Positions 23,636-33,042 of a stretch of 64,000 bases of DNA are shown piece by piece; position 1 is the first letter of the stretch, and the number at the start of each line of letters is the position of its first letter. The notes beneath the pieces are model-generated. The model ran no database searches, had not been told where the DNA came from, and worked only from the letters and a program-made list of their open reading frames with translations. This stretch comes from Streptomyces sp. DH-12 (lineage in GTDB: Bacteria > Actinomycetota > Actinomycetes > Streptomycetales > Streptomycetaceae). Location: positions 806,001 through 870,000 of the forward strand of contig NZ_PPFB01000001.1 of NCBI RefSeq assembly GCF_002899455.1. Reading direction: 5' to 3'. A program made the translations under genes and the position numbers.

Positions 23636-24646
23636 GGGAGTCGGGGTGGGCGCCTTGGACGCCGGTGGTGCGGCGGCCGACCGGCGTCCGGCACGTGCGA
23701 CGGCGATCTGCCGGGCGACACGGGGACCGAGGACCGACAGGACCAGCAGCACACCGGTGACGACGATCTGGGACTGCGCGGACACGTCCTGCAGGCTCAT
23801 CACGTTCTGCAGTGCGCCGAGCAGGAAGACACCGGCAATCGCGCCGCCGAGCGTCCCCTTGCCGCCGTCGAAGTCGATGCCGCCGAGCAACACCGCCGCC
23901 ACGACGGAGAGTTCGAGGCCGGTGGCGTTGTCGTAGCGGGCACTGGCGTAGTGCAACGCCCAGAAGACACCCGTGAGGGAGGCCATGAGCCCCGTCAGGG
24001 TGAACAGGATCAGCTTCTGCCGCTTGACGCGGATGCCGGCGAACCGCGCCGCCTCCTCGCTCGCGCCGATCGCGAACAGCGACCGGCCGAACGGAGTGGC
24101 GTGCAGGGCGACGACGGCGATCGCGAGCAGCACCAGGAAGGGCAGGAGGGCGTACGGGACGAACGTGTCGCCGATGCGTCCGGCGGCGAAGTCCAGGTAC
24201 TGGGTGGGGAAGTCGGTCACCGCGTCGGAGCCGAGCACGATCTGTGCGATGCCCCGGTAGGCGGCGAGGGTGCCGATGGTGACGGCGAGGGACGGCAGTC
24301 CGAGACGGGTCACCAGCAGGCCGTTGATCAGGCCGCAGACGGCACCGATCACGAGGCAGATCGGAATGATCGCCTCGATGGCCATGCCCTGGTTCCACAG
24401 CGCGCCCATCACCGCACCGGACAGGCCGGCCGTGGACGCCACGGACAGGTCGATCTCGCCGGACACCACGAGCAGCGTCATGGGGAGGGCGATCAGCGCG
24501 ATCGGCAGGGTGTTGCCGATGAGGAACGACAGGTTGAGGGCGTTGCCGAAGCCGTCGACGGTGGTGAACGACAGCAGCAGGACGACCACGAGCAGGGCGC
24601 CGACCACGGTGTCCCAGCGGACGGCGCGCGTCAGGGACTCAGGCAT
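23633..24646 (-). CDS. rhaQ: Rhamnose ABC transporter permease
   Basis: 337-aa permease of the ribose/xylose/rhamnose family with about nine or ten hydrophobic helices. Family motifs are VVSGEIDLSVASTAGLSGAV near residue 60 and GGIDFDGGKGTLGGAIAGVFLL near 255. It should form the membrane channel with RhaP. The start ATG 24646 overlaps the 3-prime end of rhaP by 8 bp. Assignment of rhaQ versus rhaP is by gene order and could be swapped. Confidence 0.87.
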   Translation of the reverse strand: MPESLTRAVRWDTVVGALLVVVLLLSFTTVDGFGNALNLSFLIGNTLPIALIALPMTLLVVSGEIDLSVASTAGLSGAVMGALWNQGMAIEAIIPICLVIGAVCGLINGLLVTRLGLPSLAVTIGTLAAYRGIAQIVLGSDAVTDFPTQYLDFAAGRIGDTFVPYALLPFLVLLAIAVVALHATPFGRSLFAIGASEEAARFAGIRVKRQKLILFTLTGLMASLTGVFWALHYASARYDNATGLELSVVAAVLLGGIDFDGGKGTLGGAIAGVFLLGALQNVMSLQDVSAQSQIVVTGVLLVLSVLGPRVARQIAVARAGRRSAAAPPASKAPTPTP

Positions 24647-25679
24647 GGCGGGCGTTCCTCTTCTTCAGGGCGGAGGCCACGCGCAGCGCGACGATCCGGT
24701 CGACCGCGATGGCGAGGATGAGCAGGATGCCGTTGATGGCGAGCACCCACACGGAGCTGACTCCGAGGGCGGGCAGCACGCTGTTGATGGAGGTCAGCAG
24801 CAGCGCGCCGAGAGCCGCGCCGTAGACGCTGCCGGAGCCGCCGGTGAAGATCACGCCGCCGACCACGACCGCGCTGACGACGGTGAGTTCGTAGCCGTTC
24901 CCGGTGCCGGAGTCGACGTTGCCGAACCGGGCCAGGTACAGGGCGCCCGCGAGGCCGGCGAGGGCGCCGCAGAAGGTGTACGCGGCGAGGATCCTCTTGC
25001 GTACGGGGATGCCGGCGAGCCGGGCGGCCTCCGGGTTGGATCCGAGCGCGTACAGCTCGCGTCCGCTGCCGAAGTGCTTGAGGTAGTACGCCGTCGCCAC
25101 GAGCACCGCGAGCGCGATCAGCGCCAGATACGGCACGGCCGAGATGCCGCCGGAACCGAAGTCGACGAATCCGCCGGGGAGGTCGGCGGCGGTGATCTGA
25201 CGGGAGCCGACCCAGACGGAGTCGATGCCGCGGATGATGTACATCGTGCCGAGGGTGACGACGAGCGCGGGCACCTGGCCGAGGCTGACGAGCAGGCCGT
25301 TGAGCAGTCCGAAGCCGATGCCGAGCAGGACGGCGAGGGCGACGGCGACGACCGGGTTTCCGCCGTCCTGGAGGTAGACACCGGCGGCGAAGGCGCTGAT
25401 GCCGAGGGTGGAGCCGACGGACAGGTCGACGTTGCGGGTGATGACGACCAGGGACTGGCCGGTGGCGACCAGGACCAGGATGGTCGCGTTCAGCAGCAGG
25501 TCCTTGATGCCCTGTTCGGACAGGAACGCGCTGTTGCCGGCCTGGGTGACGGCGATCATCACCAGGAAGACGACGAGGATGGCGAGTTCGCGCATCTTGA
25601 AGACGCGGTCCACCAGCCGGGTGGCGCCGGCCTGCGGCGCCTCGGCGACGGGGACTTCGTCGGGAGCGGCGACCGTCAT
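24639..25679 (-). CDS. rhaP: Rhamnose ABC transporter permease
   Basis: 346-aa permease, paralogous to the next gene. It has [24 protein letters not shown] near residue 80, [17 protein letters not shown] EAA loop sequence ([12 protein letters not shown]) and [25 protein letters not shown] near 275. ATG 25679 overlaps the stop of the ATPase gene as ATGA. It forms the channel with RhaQ. Confidence 0.87.
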   Translation of the reverse strand: MTVAAPDEVPVAEAPQAGATRLVDRVFKMRELAILVVFLVMIAVTQAGNSAFLSEQGIKDLLLNATILVLVATGQSLVVITRNVDLSVGSTLGISAFAAGVYLQDGGNPVVAVALAVLLGIGFGLLNGLLVSLGQVPALVVTLGTMYIIRGIDSVWVGSRQITAADLPGGFVDFGSGGISAVPYLALIALAVLVATAYYLKHFGSGRELYALGSNPEAARLAGIPVRKRILAAYTFCGALAGLAGALYLARFGNVDSGTGNGYELTVVSAVVVGGVIFTGGSGSVYGAALGALLLTSINSVLPALGVSSVWVLAINGILLILAIAVDRIVALRVASALKKRNARHA

Positions 25680-27193
25680 GCGGCGGCCCTCCCCGTGGCT
25701 GCGGCCATCACGGTTTCCTCGGTGGCGTCGGTGCGGGGGATCTCGGCGGTGAGGCGGCCCTCGTGCATCACCAGCACGCGGTCGGCCATACCGAGGATCT
25801 CGGGCAGGTCGGAGGAGATCATCAGGACGGCGACGCCGTCGGCGGCGAGCTGCGACAGCAGCCGGTGCACCTCGGCCTTGGTGCCGACGTCGATGCCGCG
25901 CGTGGGCTCGTCGACGATCAGTACCTTCGGTCCGGTGGCGAGCCACTTGGCGAGGACGACCTTCTGCTGGTTGCCGCCGGACAGGGTGTTCACCGTGTCG
26001 GCGATCCGGGCGTACTTGACCTGGAGCTTGACGGCCCAGTCGAGGGAGCGGCTGCGTTCGGCGCCACGGTCCATCAGGCCGGCCCGCACGGTCGTACGGA
26101 GGCCGGTGAGGCCGATGTTGCGCTCGATGGACATGTCCATCACCAGGCCCTGGGCGCGCCGGTCCTCGGGGACCAGGGCGAGGCCCGCGGCCATGGCCGT
26201 GGACGGGGCGCCGTTGGTGAGCCTGCGTCCGTCGACCTCGACCTCGCCGGCGTCCCAGCGGTCGATGCCGAAGACCGCGCGGGCCACCTCGGTGCGTCCG
26301 GCGCCGACCAGTCCGGCGAGGCCCACGATCTCGCCGCGCCGCACGTCGAAGGAGACGTCGGTGAAGACGCCCTCGCGGGTGAGTCGGCGCACGCTGAGAG
26401 CGACCTCGCCGGGTGTGACGGCCTGCTTCGGGTAGAGCTCGGCCAGGTCACGTCCGACCATGCGGCGGACCAGGTCGTCCTCGGTCATGCCGTCCAGTGG
26501 CTCGCTGGAGATCCAGGCGCCGTCGCGGAGCGTGGTGACCCTCTGGCAGATCTGGAAGATCTCCTCCAGGCGGTGGGAGATGAACAGGACCGCGGCGCCC
26601 TGTTCGCGCAGGGTGCGCACGACGCCGAAGAGGCGGGCGACCTCGCTGTGGGTGAGGGCGGCGGTGGGCTCGTCCATGATCAGGACGCGGGCGTCGAAGG
26701 AGAGCGCCTTGGCGATCTCGACGATCTGCTGGTCGGCGATGGACAGTCCGCGGGCGGGCCGGTCCGGGTCCAGTGCGACGCCGAGCCGCCGCATCAGGGC
26801 GGTGGTGGCGTCGTGGGTGGCGCGGTGGTCGATCCGGCCGAGCGCCTTCCGGGGCTGCCGGCCCATGAAGATGTTCTCGGCGATCGACAGGTCGGGGAAG
26901 AGCGTGGGCTCCTGGTAGATCACGGCGATGCCGGCGTCGCGGGCGTCACCGGGGCCGTGGAAGACGACGGGCTCGCCGTCGAGCAGCACCTGGCCGGCGT
27001 CCGGCCGGTGCACTCCGGCGAGCGTCTTGATGAGGGTCGACTTGCCGGCTCCGTTCTCTCCGGCCAGGGCGTGCACCTCCCCGGGGAACAGCTCCAGGGA
27101 GACGTCCCGCAGCGCACGGACCGCGCCGAAGGACTTGGAGATGCCCTTGAGCGCGAGAACCGGGGCCGGACCCGTGTCGGACGGGTGGGTCAT
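25676..27193 (-). CDS. rhaT: Sugar (rhamnose) ABC transporter ATP-binding protein
   Basis: 505-aa tandem ATPase of the RbsA/MglA type. The first nucleotide domain (residues about 15-245) has Walker [10 protein letters not shown] and Walker [12 protein letters not shown]. The second (260-500) has the degenerate Walker [10 protein letters not shown] typical of these transporters, signature LSGGNQQKV and [15 protein letters not shown] 27193 has GAGGAG upstream and was chosen over an in-frame ATG 30 codons earlier inside the promoter. It is the first gene of the leftward operon, transcribed from a promoter at 27265-27293. The name follows the rhaSTPQ usage of rhizobia. Confidence 0.9.
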   Translation of the reverse strand: MTHPSDTGPAPVLALKGISKSFGAVRALRDVSLELFPGEVHALAGENGAGKSTLIKTLAGVHRPDAGQVLLDGEPVVFHGPGDARDAGIAVIYQEPTLFPDLSIAENIFMGRQPRKALGRIDHRATHDATTALMRRLGVALDPDRPARGLSIADQQIVEIAKALSFDARVLIMDEPTAALTHSEVARLFGVVRTLREQGAAVLFISHRLEEIFQICQRVTTLRDGAWISSEPLDGMTEDDLVRRMVGRDLAELYPKQAVTPGEVALSVRRLTREGVFTDVSFDVRRGEIVGLAGLVGAGRTEVARAVFGIDRWDAGEVEVDGRRLTNGAPSTAMAAGLALVPEDRRAQGLVMDMSIERNIGLTGLRTTVRAGLMDRGAERSRSLDWAVKLQVKYARIADTVNTLSGGNQQKVVLAKWLATGPKVLIVDEPTRGIDVGTKAEVHRLLSQLAADGVAVLMISSDLPEILGMADRVLVMHEGRLTAEIPRTDATEETVMAAATGRAAA

Positions 27194-27237
27194 GAGGGCT
27201 CCTCGACGACGTCGGCGGGGCGGCCCTGGCGACGCCG

Positions 27238-27249
27238 TGAAAGGTTTCA
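27238..27249. promoter_or_regulatory. Operator in the leader of the transport operon
   Basis: TGAAA-GG-TTTCA, perfect 5-2-5 arms. It lies about 16 bp downstream of the -10 box of the leftward promoter, a position where a LacI-family repressor would block transcription. Confidence 0.7.
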
Positions 27250-27264
27250 ACTGGATTGCCGGGA

Positions 27265-27293
27265 CGTTAGGCGCGTCACACATGTCACGTCAA
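27265..27293 (-). promoter_or_regulatory. Promoter of the rhamnose transport operon
   Basis: Minus strand: TTGACG (27293-27288), 17-bp spacer, CTAACG (27270-27265). The operator at 27238 follows it, and another lies 13 bp upstream. Confidence 0.65.
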
Positions 27294-27305
27294 TGGGTCC
27301 CGGTC

Positions 27306-27316
27306 GAAAAACTTTC
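27306..27316. promoter_or_regulatory. Third operator-like site in the rha divergent region
   Basis: GAAA-AAC-TTTC, a 4-3-4 inverted repeat between the two divergent promoters. It could allow repressor looping or control both sides. Confidence 0.5.
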
Positions 27317-27367
27317 AGCGGCTCCAGATCACGCGCAGGTCACGGCGGACCGGCAGGGCCGCAGGGG

Positions 27368-27396
27368 TTGACACCCCTGCGGGAGGCACCTAGCTT
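27368..27396 (+). promoter_or_regulatory. Promoter of the rhaI operon
   Basis: TTGACA (27368-27373), 17-bp spacer and TAGCTT (27391-27396): a near-ideal vegetative promoter. Such strength suggests it depends on a repressor, matching the operator placed right after it. Confidence 0.75.
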
Positions 27397-27403
27397 CGCG
27401 TTC

Positions 27404-27415
27404 TGAATCGTTTCA
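27404..27415. promoter_or_regulatory. Operator overlapping the rhaI transcription start
   Basis: TGAAT-CG-TTTCA, one mismatch from a perfect palindrome, starting 7 bp after the -10 box TAGCTT. It pairs with the site at 27238 on the other operon. Confidence 0.65.
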
Positions 27416-27455
27416 TCCAGTGGTCGTCACGACCCGATGTCACAGGAGCCCTGAC

Positions 27456-28616
27456 GTGACCGAGCGCGCCGCGGTGAAAGCCGCCCTCAAGACCCAGGCC
27501 GTCGAGACGCCGTCGTGGGCGTACGGCAACTCGGGCACCCGGTTCAAGGTGTTCGCGCAGCAGGGCGTCCCCCGCGATCCGCGGGAGAAGCTGGACGACG
27601 CGGCGAAGGTGCACGAGTTCACGGGCGTGGCGCCGACCGTGGCGCTGCACATCCCCTGGGACAGGGTCGACGACTACGCGGCGCTGGCCCGGCACGCCGA
27701 GAACCGCGGGCTGCGGCTCGGCGCGATCAACTCCAACACCTTCCAGGACGACGACTACCGCCTCGGCTCCGTCTGCCACCCGGACGCGGCCGTGCGCAGG
27801 AAGGCCGTGGACCATCTGCTGGAGTGCGTCGGCATCATGGACGCGACCGGCTCCAAGGACCTGAAGCTGTGGTTCGCCGACGGGACGAACTATCCCGGGC
27901 AGGACGACGTCCGGGCCCGGCAGGACCGGCTGGCGGAGGCGCTCGCCGAGGTGTACGAGCGGCTCGGCGACGACCAGCGGATGCTGCTGGAGTACAAGCT
28001 GTTCGAGCCGGCGTTCTACACGACGGACGTCCCCGACTGGGGGACGGCGTACGCACACTGTCTGAAGCTGGGACCGAAGGCTCAGGTGGTGGTGGACACG
28101 GGGCATCACGCGCCCGGCACCAACATCGAGTTCATCGTGGCGACGCTGCTGCGGGAGGGGAAGCTCGGGGGGTTCGACTTCAACTCGCGGTTCTACGCGG
28201 ACGACGACCTGATGGTCGGCGCGGCCGACCCGTTCCAGTTGTTCCGGATCATGTACGAGGTGGTCCGCGGGGGCGGGTTGTCGGGGGACGTGGCGTTCAT
28301 GCTGGATCAGTGCCACAACGTGGAATCGAAGATTCCCGCCATCATCCGGTCCGTCATGAACGTGCAGGAAGCCACCGCCAAGGCGTTGTCGGTCGATCGG
28401 GACGCGTTGGCCGAGGCTCAGCGCGCGGGGGATGTGCTCGGCGCGAACGCCGTGCTGATGGACGCGTTCAACACGGACGTCCGTCCGCTGCTGCGGGAGG
28501 TGCGGGAGGAGATGGGGCTGGATCCCGATCCCATGGCGGCGTACGCGCGGTCGGGGTGGGCCGAGAAGATCGTGGCCGAGCGGATCGGCGGGGAGCAGGC
28601 CGGCTGGGGGGCGTGA
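27456..28616 (+). CDS. rhaI: L-rhamnose isomerase
   Basis: 386-aa TIM-barrel aldose-ketose isomerase that converts L-rhamnose to L-rhamnulose in the cytosol. Conserved parts are [48 protein letters not shown] with the metal-ligand glutamate, [15 protein letters not shown] and [15 protein letters not shown] with metal-ligand aspartates. It belongs to the RhaI type of Pseudomonas/actinobacteria, not the E. coli RhaA type. GTG 27456 has CAGGAG nine bases upstream; the upstream in-frame ATG would overlap the operator region. Confidence 0.92.
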   Translation: MTERAAVKAALKTQAVETPSWAYGNSGTRFKVFAQQGVPRDPREKLDDAAKVHEFTGVAPTVALHIPWDRVDDYAALARHAENRGLRLGAINSNTFQDDDYRLGSVCHPDAAVRRKAVDHLLECVGIMDATGSKDLKLWFADGTNYPGQDDVRARQDRLAEALAEVYERLGDDQRMLLEYKLFEPAFYTTDVPDWGTAYAHCLKLGPKAQVVVDTGHHAPGTNIEFIVATLLREGKLGGFDFNSRFYADDDLMVGAADPFQLFRIMYEVVRGGGLSGDVAFMLDQCHNVESKIPAIIRSVMNVQEATAKALSVDRDALAEAQRAGDVLGANAVLMDAFNTDVRPLLREVREEMGLDPDPMAAYARSGWAEKIVAERIGGEQAGWGA

Positions 28617-28664
28617 GCGTCTGCCGGTTTCCTGTTCGTCGCGGACTGCGGGTTCGTCCCGGCT

Positions 28665-28697
28665 GGTCGCGCAGTTCCCCGCGCCCCTGGAGGGGCG
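28665..28697 (+). repeat. Streptomyces intergenic repeat with hairpin
   Basis: The string GGTCGCGCAGTTCCCCGCG followed by CCCCTGGAGGGG is a form of a short dispersed sequence I recall from intergenic regions of many Streptomyces genomes. Its 3-prime part folds as a 7-bp hairpin (CGCCCCT/AGGGGCG). Here it sits between rhaI and rhaD and could trim or stabilise the transcript. Confidence 0.65.
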
Positions 28698-28730
28698 TTT
28701 GCCCACCCTCTTCCTCAAGGACTGGTTGTC

Positions 28731-30767
28731 ATGATCAACAGCGAAGTCGCTGCTCTGCTTGCTCGGTCGCATCGGCTGGGGGCTGATCCCCGGAACACCA
28801 ACTACGCCGGAGGGAACGCCTCCGCCAAGGGGCGGGAGGTGGATCCCGTCACCGGGGGTGACGTGGAGCTGATGTGGGTCAAGGGGTCCGGTGGGGATCT
28901 CGGGACCTTGACCGAGGACGGACTGGCCGTGTTGCGGCTGGACCGGCTGCGGGCGCTCGTCGACGTGTATCCGGGGGTGGAGCGCGAGGACGAGATGGTT
29001 GCCGCGTTCGACTACTGCCTGCACGGCAAGGGGGGTGCGGCCCCGTCGATCGACACCGCGATGCACGGGCTTGTCGACGCCGCGCACGTCGACCACCTCC
29101 ACCCCGACTCCGGGATCGCGCTCGCCTGCGCGGCCGACGGGGAGAAGCTGACCGCCGAGTGCTTCGGCGACACCGTGGTGTGGGTGCCGTGGCGGCGGCC
29201 CGGGTTCCAGCTCGGGCTGGACATCGCCGCCGTGAAGGAGGCCAACCCGCAGGCCATCGGCTGTGTGCTGGGCGGGCACGGGATCACCGCGTGGGGGAAC
29301 ACCTCCGAGGAGTGCGAGCGGAACTCGCTGCACATCATCCGCACCGCCGAGGCGTTCCTCGCCGAGCGCGGCCGTCCGGAGCCGTTCGGGCCGGTGATCG
29401 AGGGGTACGAGGCGCTGTCCGAGGAGGAGCGGCGGGAGCGGGCCGCCGCGCTGGCACCGTACGTGCGGGCCGTCGCCTCGCAGGACCGGCCGCAGGTCGG
29501 GCACTTCGACGACTCCGACGCCGTACTGGACTTCCTGGCCCGCGCCGAGCACCCGCGGCTGGCCGCGCTGGGGACCTCCTGCCCGGACCACTTCCTGCGC
29601 ACCAAGGTCCGGCCGCTGGTCCTGGACCTGCCGCCGTCCGCCCCGCTCGACGAGGCGGTCGCCCGGCTGAAGGAGCTGCACGCCGCCTACCGCGAGGAGT
29701 ACGCCGCCTATTACGCGCGGCACGCGCAGGCCGACTCCCCCGCGATGCGCGGGGCCGACCCGGCGATCGTGCTGGTGCCGGGCGTGGGCATGTTCAGCTT
29801 CGGCAAGGACAAGCAGACCGCGCGCGTGGCCGGCGAGTTCTACATCAACGCGATCAACGTGATGCGCGGGGCCGAGGCGGTCTCCACGTACGCGCCGATC
29901 GAGGAGTCGGAGAAGTTCCGCATCGAGTACTGGGCGCTGGAGGAGGCCAAGCTCCAGCGGATGCCGAAGCCCAAGCCGCTCGCGACGCGCGTCGCGCTCG
30001 TCACCGGCGCCGGCAGCGGGATCGGCAAGGCGATCGCCCAGCGGCTGGTGGCCGAGGGCGCGTGTGTCGTCGTGGCCGACCTCAACGGGGAGAACGCCGA
30101 GCGGGTCGCCGAGGAGCTGGGCGGCTCCGACAAGGCCGTCGCCGTGACCGTCGACGTGACGTCCGAGGAGCAGATCGCGGATGCCTTCAAGGCCGCCGTG
30201 CTCGCCTTCGGGGGAGTCGACCTGGTGGTGAACAACGCCGGTATCTCGATCTCCAAGCCGCTGCTCGAGACGTCCGCGAAGGACTGGGACCTCCAGCACG
30301 ACATCATGGCCCGCGGCTCCTTCCTCGTCTCGCGCGAGGCGGCCCGGGTGATGACCGCGCAGGAGCTGGGCGGCGACATCGTCTACATCGCGTCGAAGAA
30401 CGCCGTGTTCGCCGGCCCCAACAACATCGCCTACTCCGCCACCAAGGCCGACCAGGCCCACCAGGTGCGCCTGCTCGCCGCCGAGCTGGGTGAGCACGGC
30501 ATCCGGGTCAACGGCGTCAACCCGGACGGTGTGGTGCGCGGTTCCGGGATCTTCGCGGGCGGCTGGGGTGCACAGCGGGCGGCCGTGTACGGGGTGCCGG
30601 AGGAGAAGCTGGGCGAGTTCTACGCCCAACGGACGCTGCTGAAGCGGGAGGTGCTTCCGGAGCACGTGGCGAACGCCGTGTTCGCGCTCACCGGGGGCGA
30701 CCTCACCCACACCACCGGACTGCACGTCCCGGTCGACGCCGGCGTCGCCGCCGCCTTCCTGCGATGA
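28731..30767 (+). CDS. rhaD: Bifunctional rhamnulose-1-phosphate aldolase/lactaldehyde dehydrogenase
   Basis: 678-aa fusion (RhaEW/YuxG type). The N-terminal class II aldolase domain (about 1-400) carries metal histidines in DAAHVDHLHPDSG and splits rhamnulose-1-phosphate to DHAP and L-lactaldehyde. The C-terminal SDR domain (about 415-678) has VTGAGSGIGKAIA, NNAG and the catalytic YSATK, and oxidises lactaldehyde to L-lactate. Fusing them avoids release of the toxic aldehyde. Many codons differ in style near the start (repeated GGGG/GGGA triplets), but the frame is intact. ATG 28731 follows a 114-bp gap; the kinase start overlaps its stop. Confidence 0.92.
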   Translation: MINSEVAALLARSHRLGADPRNTNYAGGNASAKGREVDPVTGGDVELMWVKGSGGDLGTLTEDGLAVLRLDRLRALVDVYPGVEREDEMVAAFDYCLHGKGGAAPSIDTAMHGLVDAAHVDHLHPDSGIALACAADGEKLTAECFGDTVVWVPWRRPGFQLGLDIAAVKEANPQAIGCVLGGHGITAWGNTSEECERNSLHIIRTAEAFLAERGRPEPFGPVIEGYEALSEEERRERAAALAPYVRAVASQDRPQVGHFDDSDAVLDFLARAEHPRLAALGTSCPDHFLRTKVRPLVLDLPPSAPLDEAVARLKELHAAYREEYAAYYARHAQADSPAMRGADPAIVLVPGVGMFSFGKDKQTARVAGEFYINAINVMRGAEAVSTYAPIEESEKFRIEYWALEEAKLQRMPKPKPLATRVALVTGAGSGIGKAIAQRLVAEGACVVVADLNGENAERVAEELGGSDKAVAVTVDVTSEEQIADAFKAAVLAFGGVDLVVNNAGISISKPLLETSAKDWDLQHDIMARGSFLVSREAARVMTAQELGGDIVYIASKNAVFAGPNNIAYSATKADQAHQVRLLAAELGEHGIRVNGVNPDGVVRGSGIFAGGWGAQRAAVYGVPEEKLGEFYAQRTLLKREVLPEHVANAVFALTGGDLTHTTGLHVPVDAGVAAAFLR

Positions 30768-32212
30768 GCGGCGGGGTGGGGGCGTACGCGGCGGTCGACC
30801 TCGGGGCGTCCAGCGGGCGCGTCATGGTCGGCCGGGTCGGCCCCGGCCGTCTGGAGCTGACGGAGGCGCACCGGTTCCCGAACCGCCCGGTGCGGGTGCC
30901 GGAGGGGCTGCGCTGGGACGTCCTGGGGCTGTACGCCGGGGTGCTGGACGGGCTGCGGGCGGCCGGCGCGGCCGACTCCGTCGGCATCGACAGCTGGGCC
31001 GTCGACCACGGGCTGCTGGACGCGGACGGGGCGCTGCTCGGCAATCCCGTGCACTACCGCGACGGCCGGACGGACACGGTCGCCGAGAAGGTGTGGGCGA
31101 CCGTGCCCGCCGGGGAGCTGTACGCGGCGACCGGGCTGCAGTACGCGCCGTTCAACACGCTGTACCAGCTCGTCGCGGCGCGCGGCACACGGCAGTTCGC
31201 GCAGGCCGAGCGGCTGCTGCTGATGCCCGACCTGCTGACGTACTGGCTGACCGGGGAGCAGGGCACCGAGCTGACCAACGCCTCGACCACCCAGCTGATC
31301 GACCCCCGCACCCGCACCTGGGCGCACGGGGTGGCGGAGCGGCTGGGCATCGACCTCGGGCTGTTCCCGCCGCTGCGCCTGCCCGGCGACCCGGCCGGAG
31401 TGCTGCGGCCCGAGGTGCTGGAGGAGACCGGGCTGACCGGGCCGGTGCCGGTGACGGCGGTCGCCTCGCACGACACGGCGTCCGCGGTGGCCGCGGTGCC
31501 GGCGGACGGCGAGCGGTTCGCGTACATCTGCACCGGCACCTGGTCGCTGGCCGGGCTGGAGCTGGACGCGCCGGTGCTGACCGAGGAGAGCCGGGCCGCG
31601 AACTTCACCAACGAGCTGGGGCTCGACGGCACGGTCCGCTACCTGCGCAACATCATGGGCCTGTGGCTGCTCCAGGAGTGCCTGCGGGCCTGGGGCGAGC
31701 CGAACCTGGGCGCGCTGCTGCGGGAGGCGGCCGGGGCGCCGGCGCTGCGGTCGGTGGTGGACGCCGGGGACAGCGCGTTCCTCGCGCCGGGGCGGATGCC
31801 GGAGCGGATCGCCGAGGCGTGCCGCGCCTCGGGGCAGTCGGTGCCGGACTCCCCCGCCGCGACCGTGCGCTGCATCCTCGACTCGCTCGCCCTGGCCCAC
31901 CGCACCGCCGTCGAGGACGCGCAGCGGCTCGCCGCACGGAGCGTGGACGTGGTGCACGTCGTGGGCGGCGGCGCCCGCAACGCCCTGCTGTGCCAGCTCA
32001 CCGCCGACGCCTGCGGGCTGCCGGTGGTGGCCGGACCGACCGAGGCGGCGGCGTTCGGCAACGTGCTGGTACAGGCCCGCGCCCAGGGGCGGGCCGGCGA
32101 TCTTCCCGGCACGCGGCGGCTGCTGGCCGCCACCCAGCCGCTCACCCGCTACGAGCCGCGCGGCGACGCCCGGCGGTGGGAGGCGGCCCGCGCCCGGCTC
32201 ACCGGGGACTGA
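30764..32212 (+). CDS. rhaB: Rhamnulokinase
   Basis: 482-aa FGGY-family sugar kinase that phosphorylates L-rhamnulose with ATP. It has the N-terminal phosphate motif DLGASSGR near residue 9, IDSWAVDHGLLD, the HDTASAVAAVP segment and C-terminal VHVVGGGARNALLCQLTADA, which binds nucleotide. ATG 30764 overlaps the stop of rhaD as ATGA, so translation is coupled. Isomerase, aldolase and kinase thus form one pathway unit. Confidence 0.93.
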   Translation: MSGGVGAYAAVDLGASSGRVMVGRVGPGRLELTEAHRFPNRPVRVPEGLRWDVLGLYAGVLDGLRAAGAADSVGIDSWAVDHGLLDADGALLGNPVHYRDGRTDTVAEKVWATVPAGELYAATGLQYAPFNTLYQLVAARGTRQFAQAERLLLMPDLLTYWLTGEQGTELTNASTTQLIDPRTRTWAHGVAERLGIDLGLFPPLRLPGDPAGVLRPEVLEETGLTGPVPVTAVASHDTASAVAAVPADGERFAYICTGTWSLAGLELDAPVLTEESRAANFTNELGLDGTVRYLRNIMGLWLLQECLRAWGEPNLGALLREAAGAPALRSVVDAGDSAFLAPGRMPERIAEACRASGQSVPDSPAATVRCILDSLALAHRTAVEDAQRLAARSVDVVHVVGGGARNALLCQLTADACGLPVVAGPTEAAAFGNVLVQARAQGRAGDLPGTRRLLAATQPLTRYEPRGDARRWEAARARLTGD

Positions 32213-32286
32213 CCGGGTCTCCCCGAGGCGCCCGGACCCGCACTACCCTGCCCATCACCCGATGATCGACTGGACGAGGAGCCGCG

Positions 32287-33042
32287 ATGCGTGTCGCACT
32301 GTTCCTGACCTGCGTCAACGACACGCTGTACCCGGACACCGGCCGTGCCGTGGTGAAGCTGCTCACCCGGCTGGGCGTCGACGTCGACTTCCCCGTGGCG
32401 CAGACCTGTTGCGGACAGGCGCACTACAACACCGGGTACCGGCACGAGGCGGAGCCGATGGCCCGTCACTTCGCCGACGTCTTCCGCGACCACGACGCGA
32501 TCGTGACGCCGTCCGGGTCGTGCGGGGCGATGGTGCGGGAGCTGTATCCGCGGATGGGTGAGCGAGCCCGGGCGGAGGGCCGCGGTGACACCCTCGCGAC
32601 GGTGCTGGCGCCGGTGGTGCCGAAGACGTACGAGCTCACCGAGTTCCTGGTGGACGTGCTGGGGGTGACCGACGTCGGGGCGTACTACCCTCACCGGGTG
32701 ACGTACCACCCGACCTGTCACGGGCTGCGCTCGCTCGGTCTCGGCGAGCGGCCCCTGCGGCTGCTGCGCGCGGTGAAGGGGCTGGAGCTGGTGGAGCTGC
32801 CGGGCGCGGACGAGTGCTGCGGGTTCGGCGGCACGTTCGCGCTGAAGAACGCCGACGTGTCGGCGGCGATGGGCACCGACAAGGTGCGCAACGCCGAGTC
32901 GACGGGCGCGGAGGTGCTGTGCGCGGCGGACAACTCCTGTCTGATGCACATCGGCGGCACGATGACGCGGCTGCGGACCGGCATGCGGCCGGTGCACATC
33001 GCGGAGATCCTGGCGAGCACGGAGGAGGACCCGGCCGTATGA
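32287..33042 (+). CDS. lutA: Lactate utilisation Fe-S oxidoreductase LutA
   Basis: 251-aa protein with two cysteine-rich CCG domains (TCCGQAHYNTGY near residue 40 and ECCGFGGTFALKN near 178), as in B. subtilis LutA/YkgE. It is part of the LutABC complex that oxidises L-lactate to pyruvate. ATG 32287 has GAGGAG upstream. It begins only 74 bp after rhamnulokinase, and lactate is the end product of RhaD, so the lut genes probably serve rhamnose catabolism. Confidence 0.9.
   Translation: MRVALFLTCVNDTLYPDTGRAVVKLLTRLGVDVDFPVAQTCCGQAHYNTGYRHEAEPMARHFADVFRDHDAIVTPSGSCGAMVRELYPRMGERARAEGRGDTLATVLAPVVPKTYELTEFLVDVLGVTDVGAYYPHRVTYHPTCHGLRSLGLGERPLRLLRAVKGLELVELPGADECCGFGGTFALKNADVSAAMGTDKVRNAESTGAEVLCAADNSCLMHIGGTMTRLRTGMRPVHIAEILASTEEDPAV

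Noticed and set aside
27390..30725. A 1111-codon open frame on the minus strand
   Set aside because: It is exactly antisense to rhaI and rhaD, whose families are unmistakable. Its translation is low-complexity Arg/His/Gly/Val, as expected for a GC-rich shadow.
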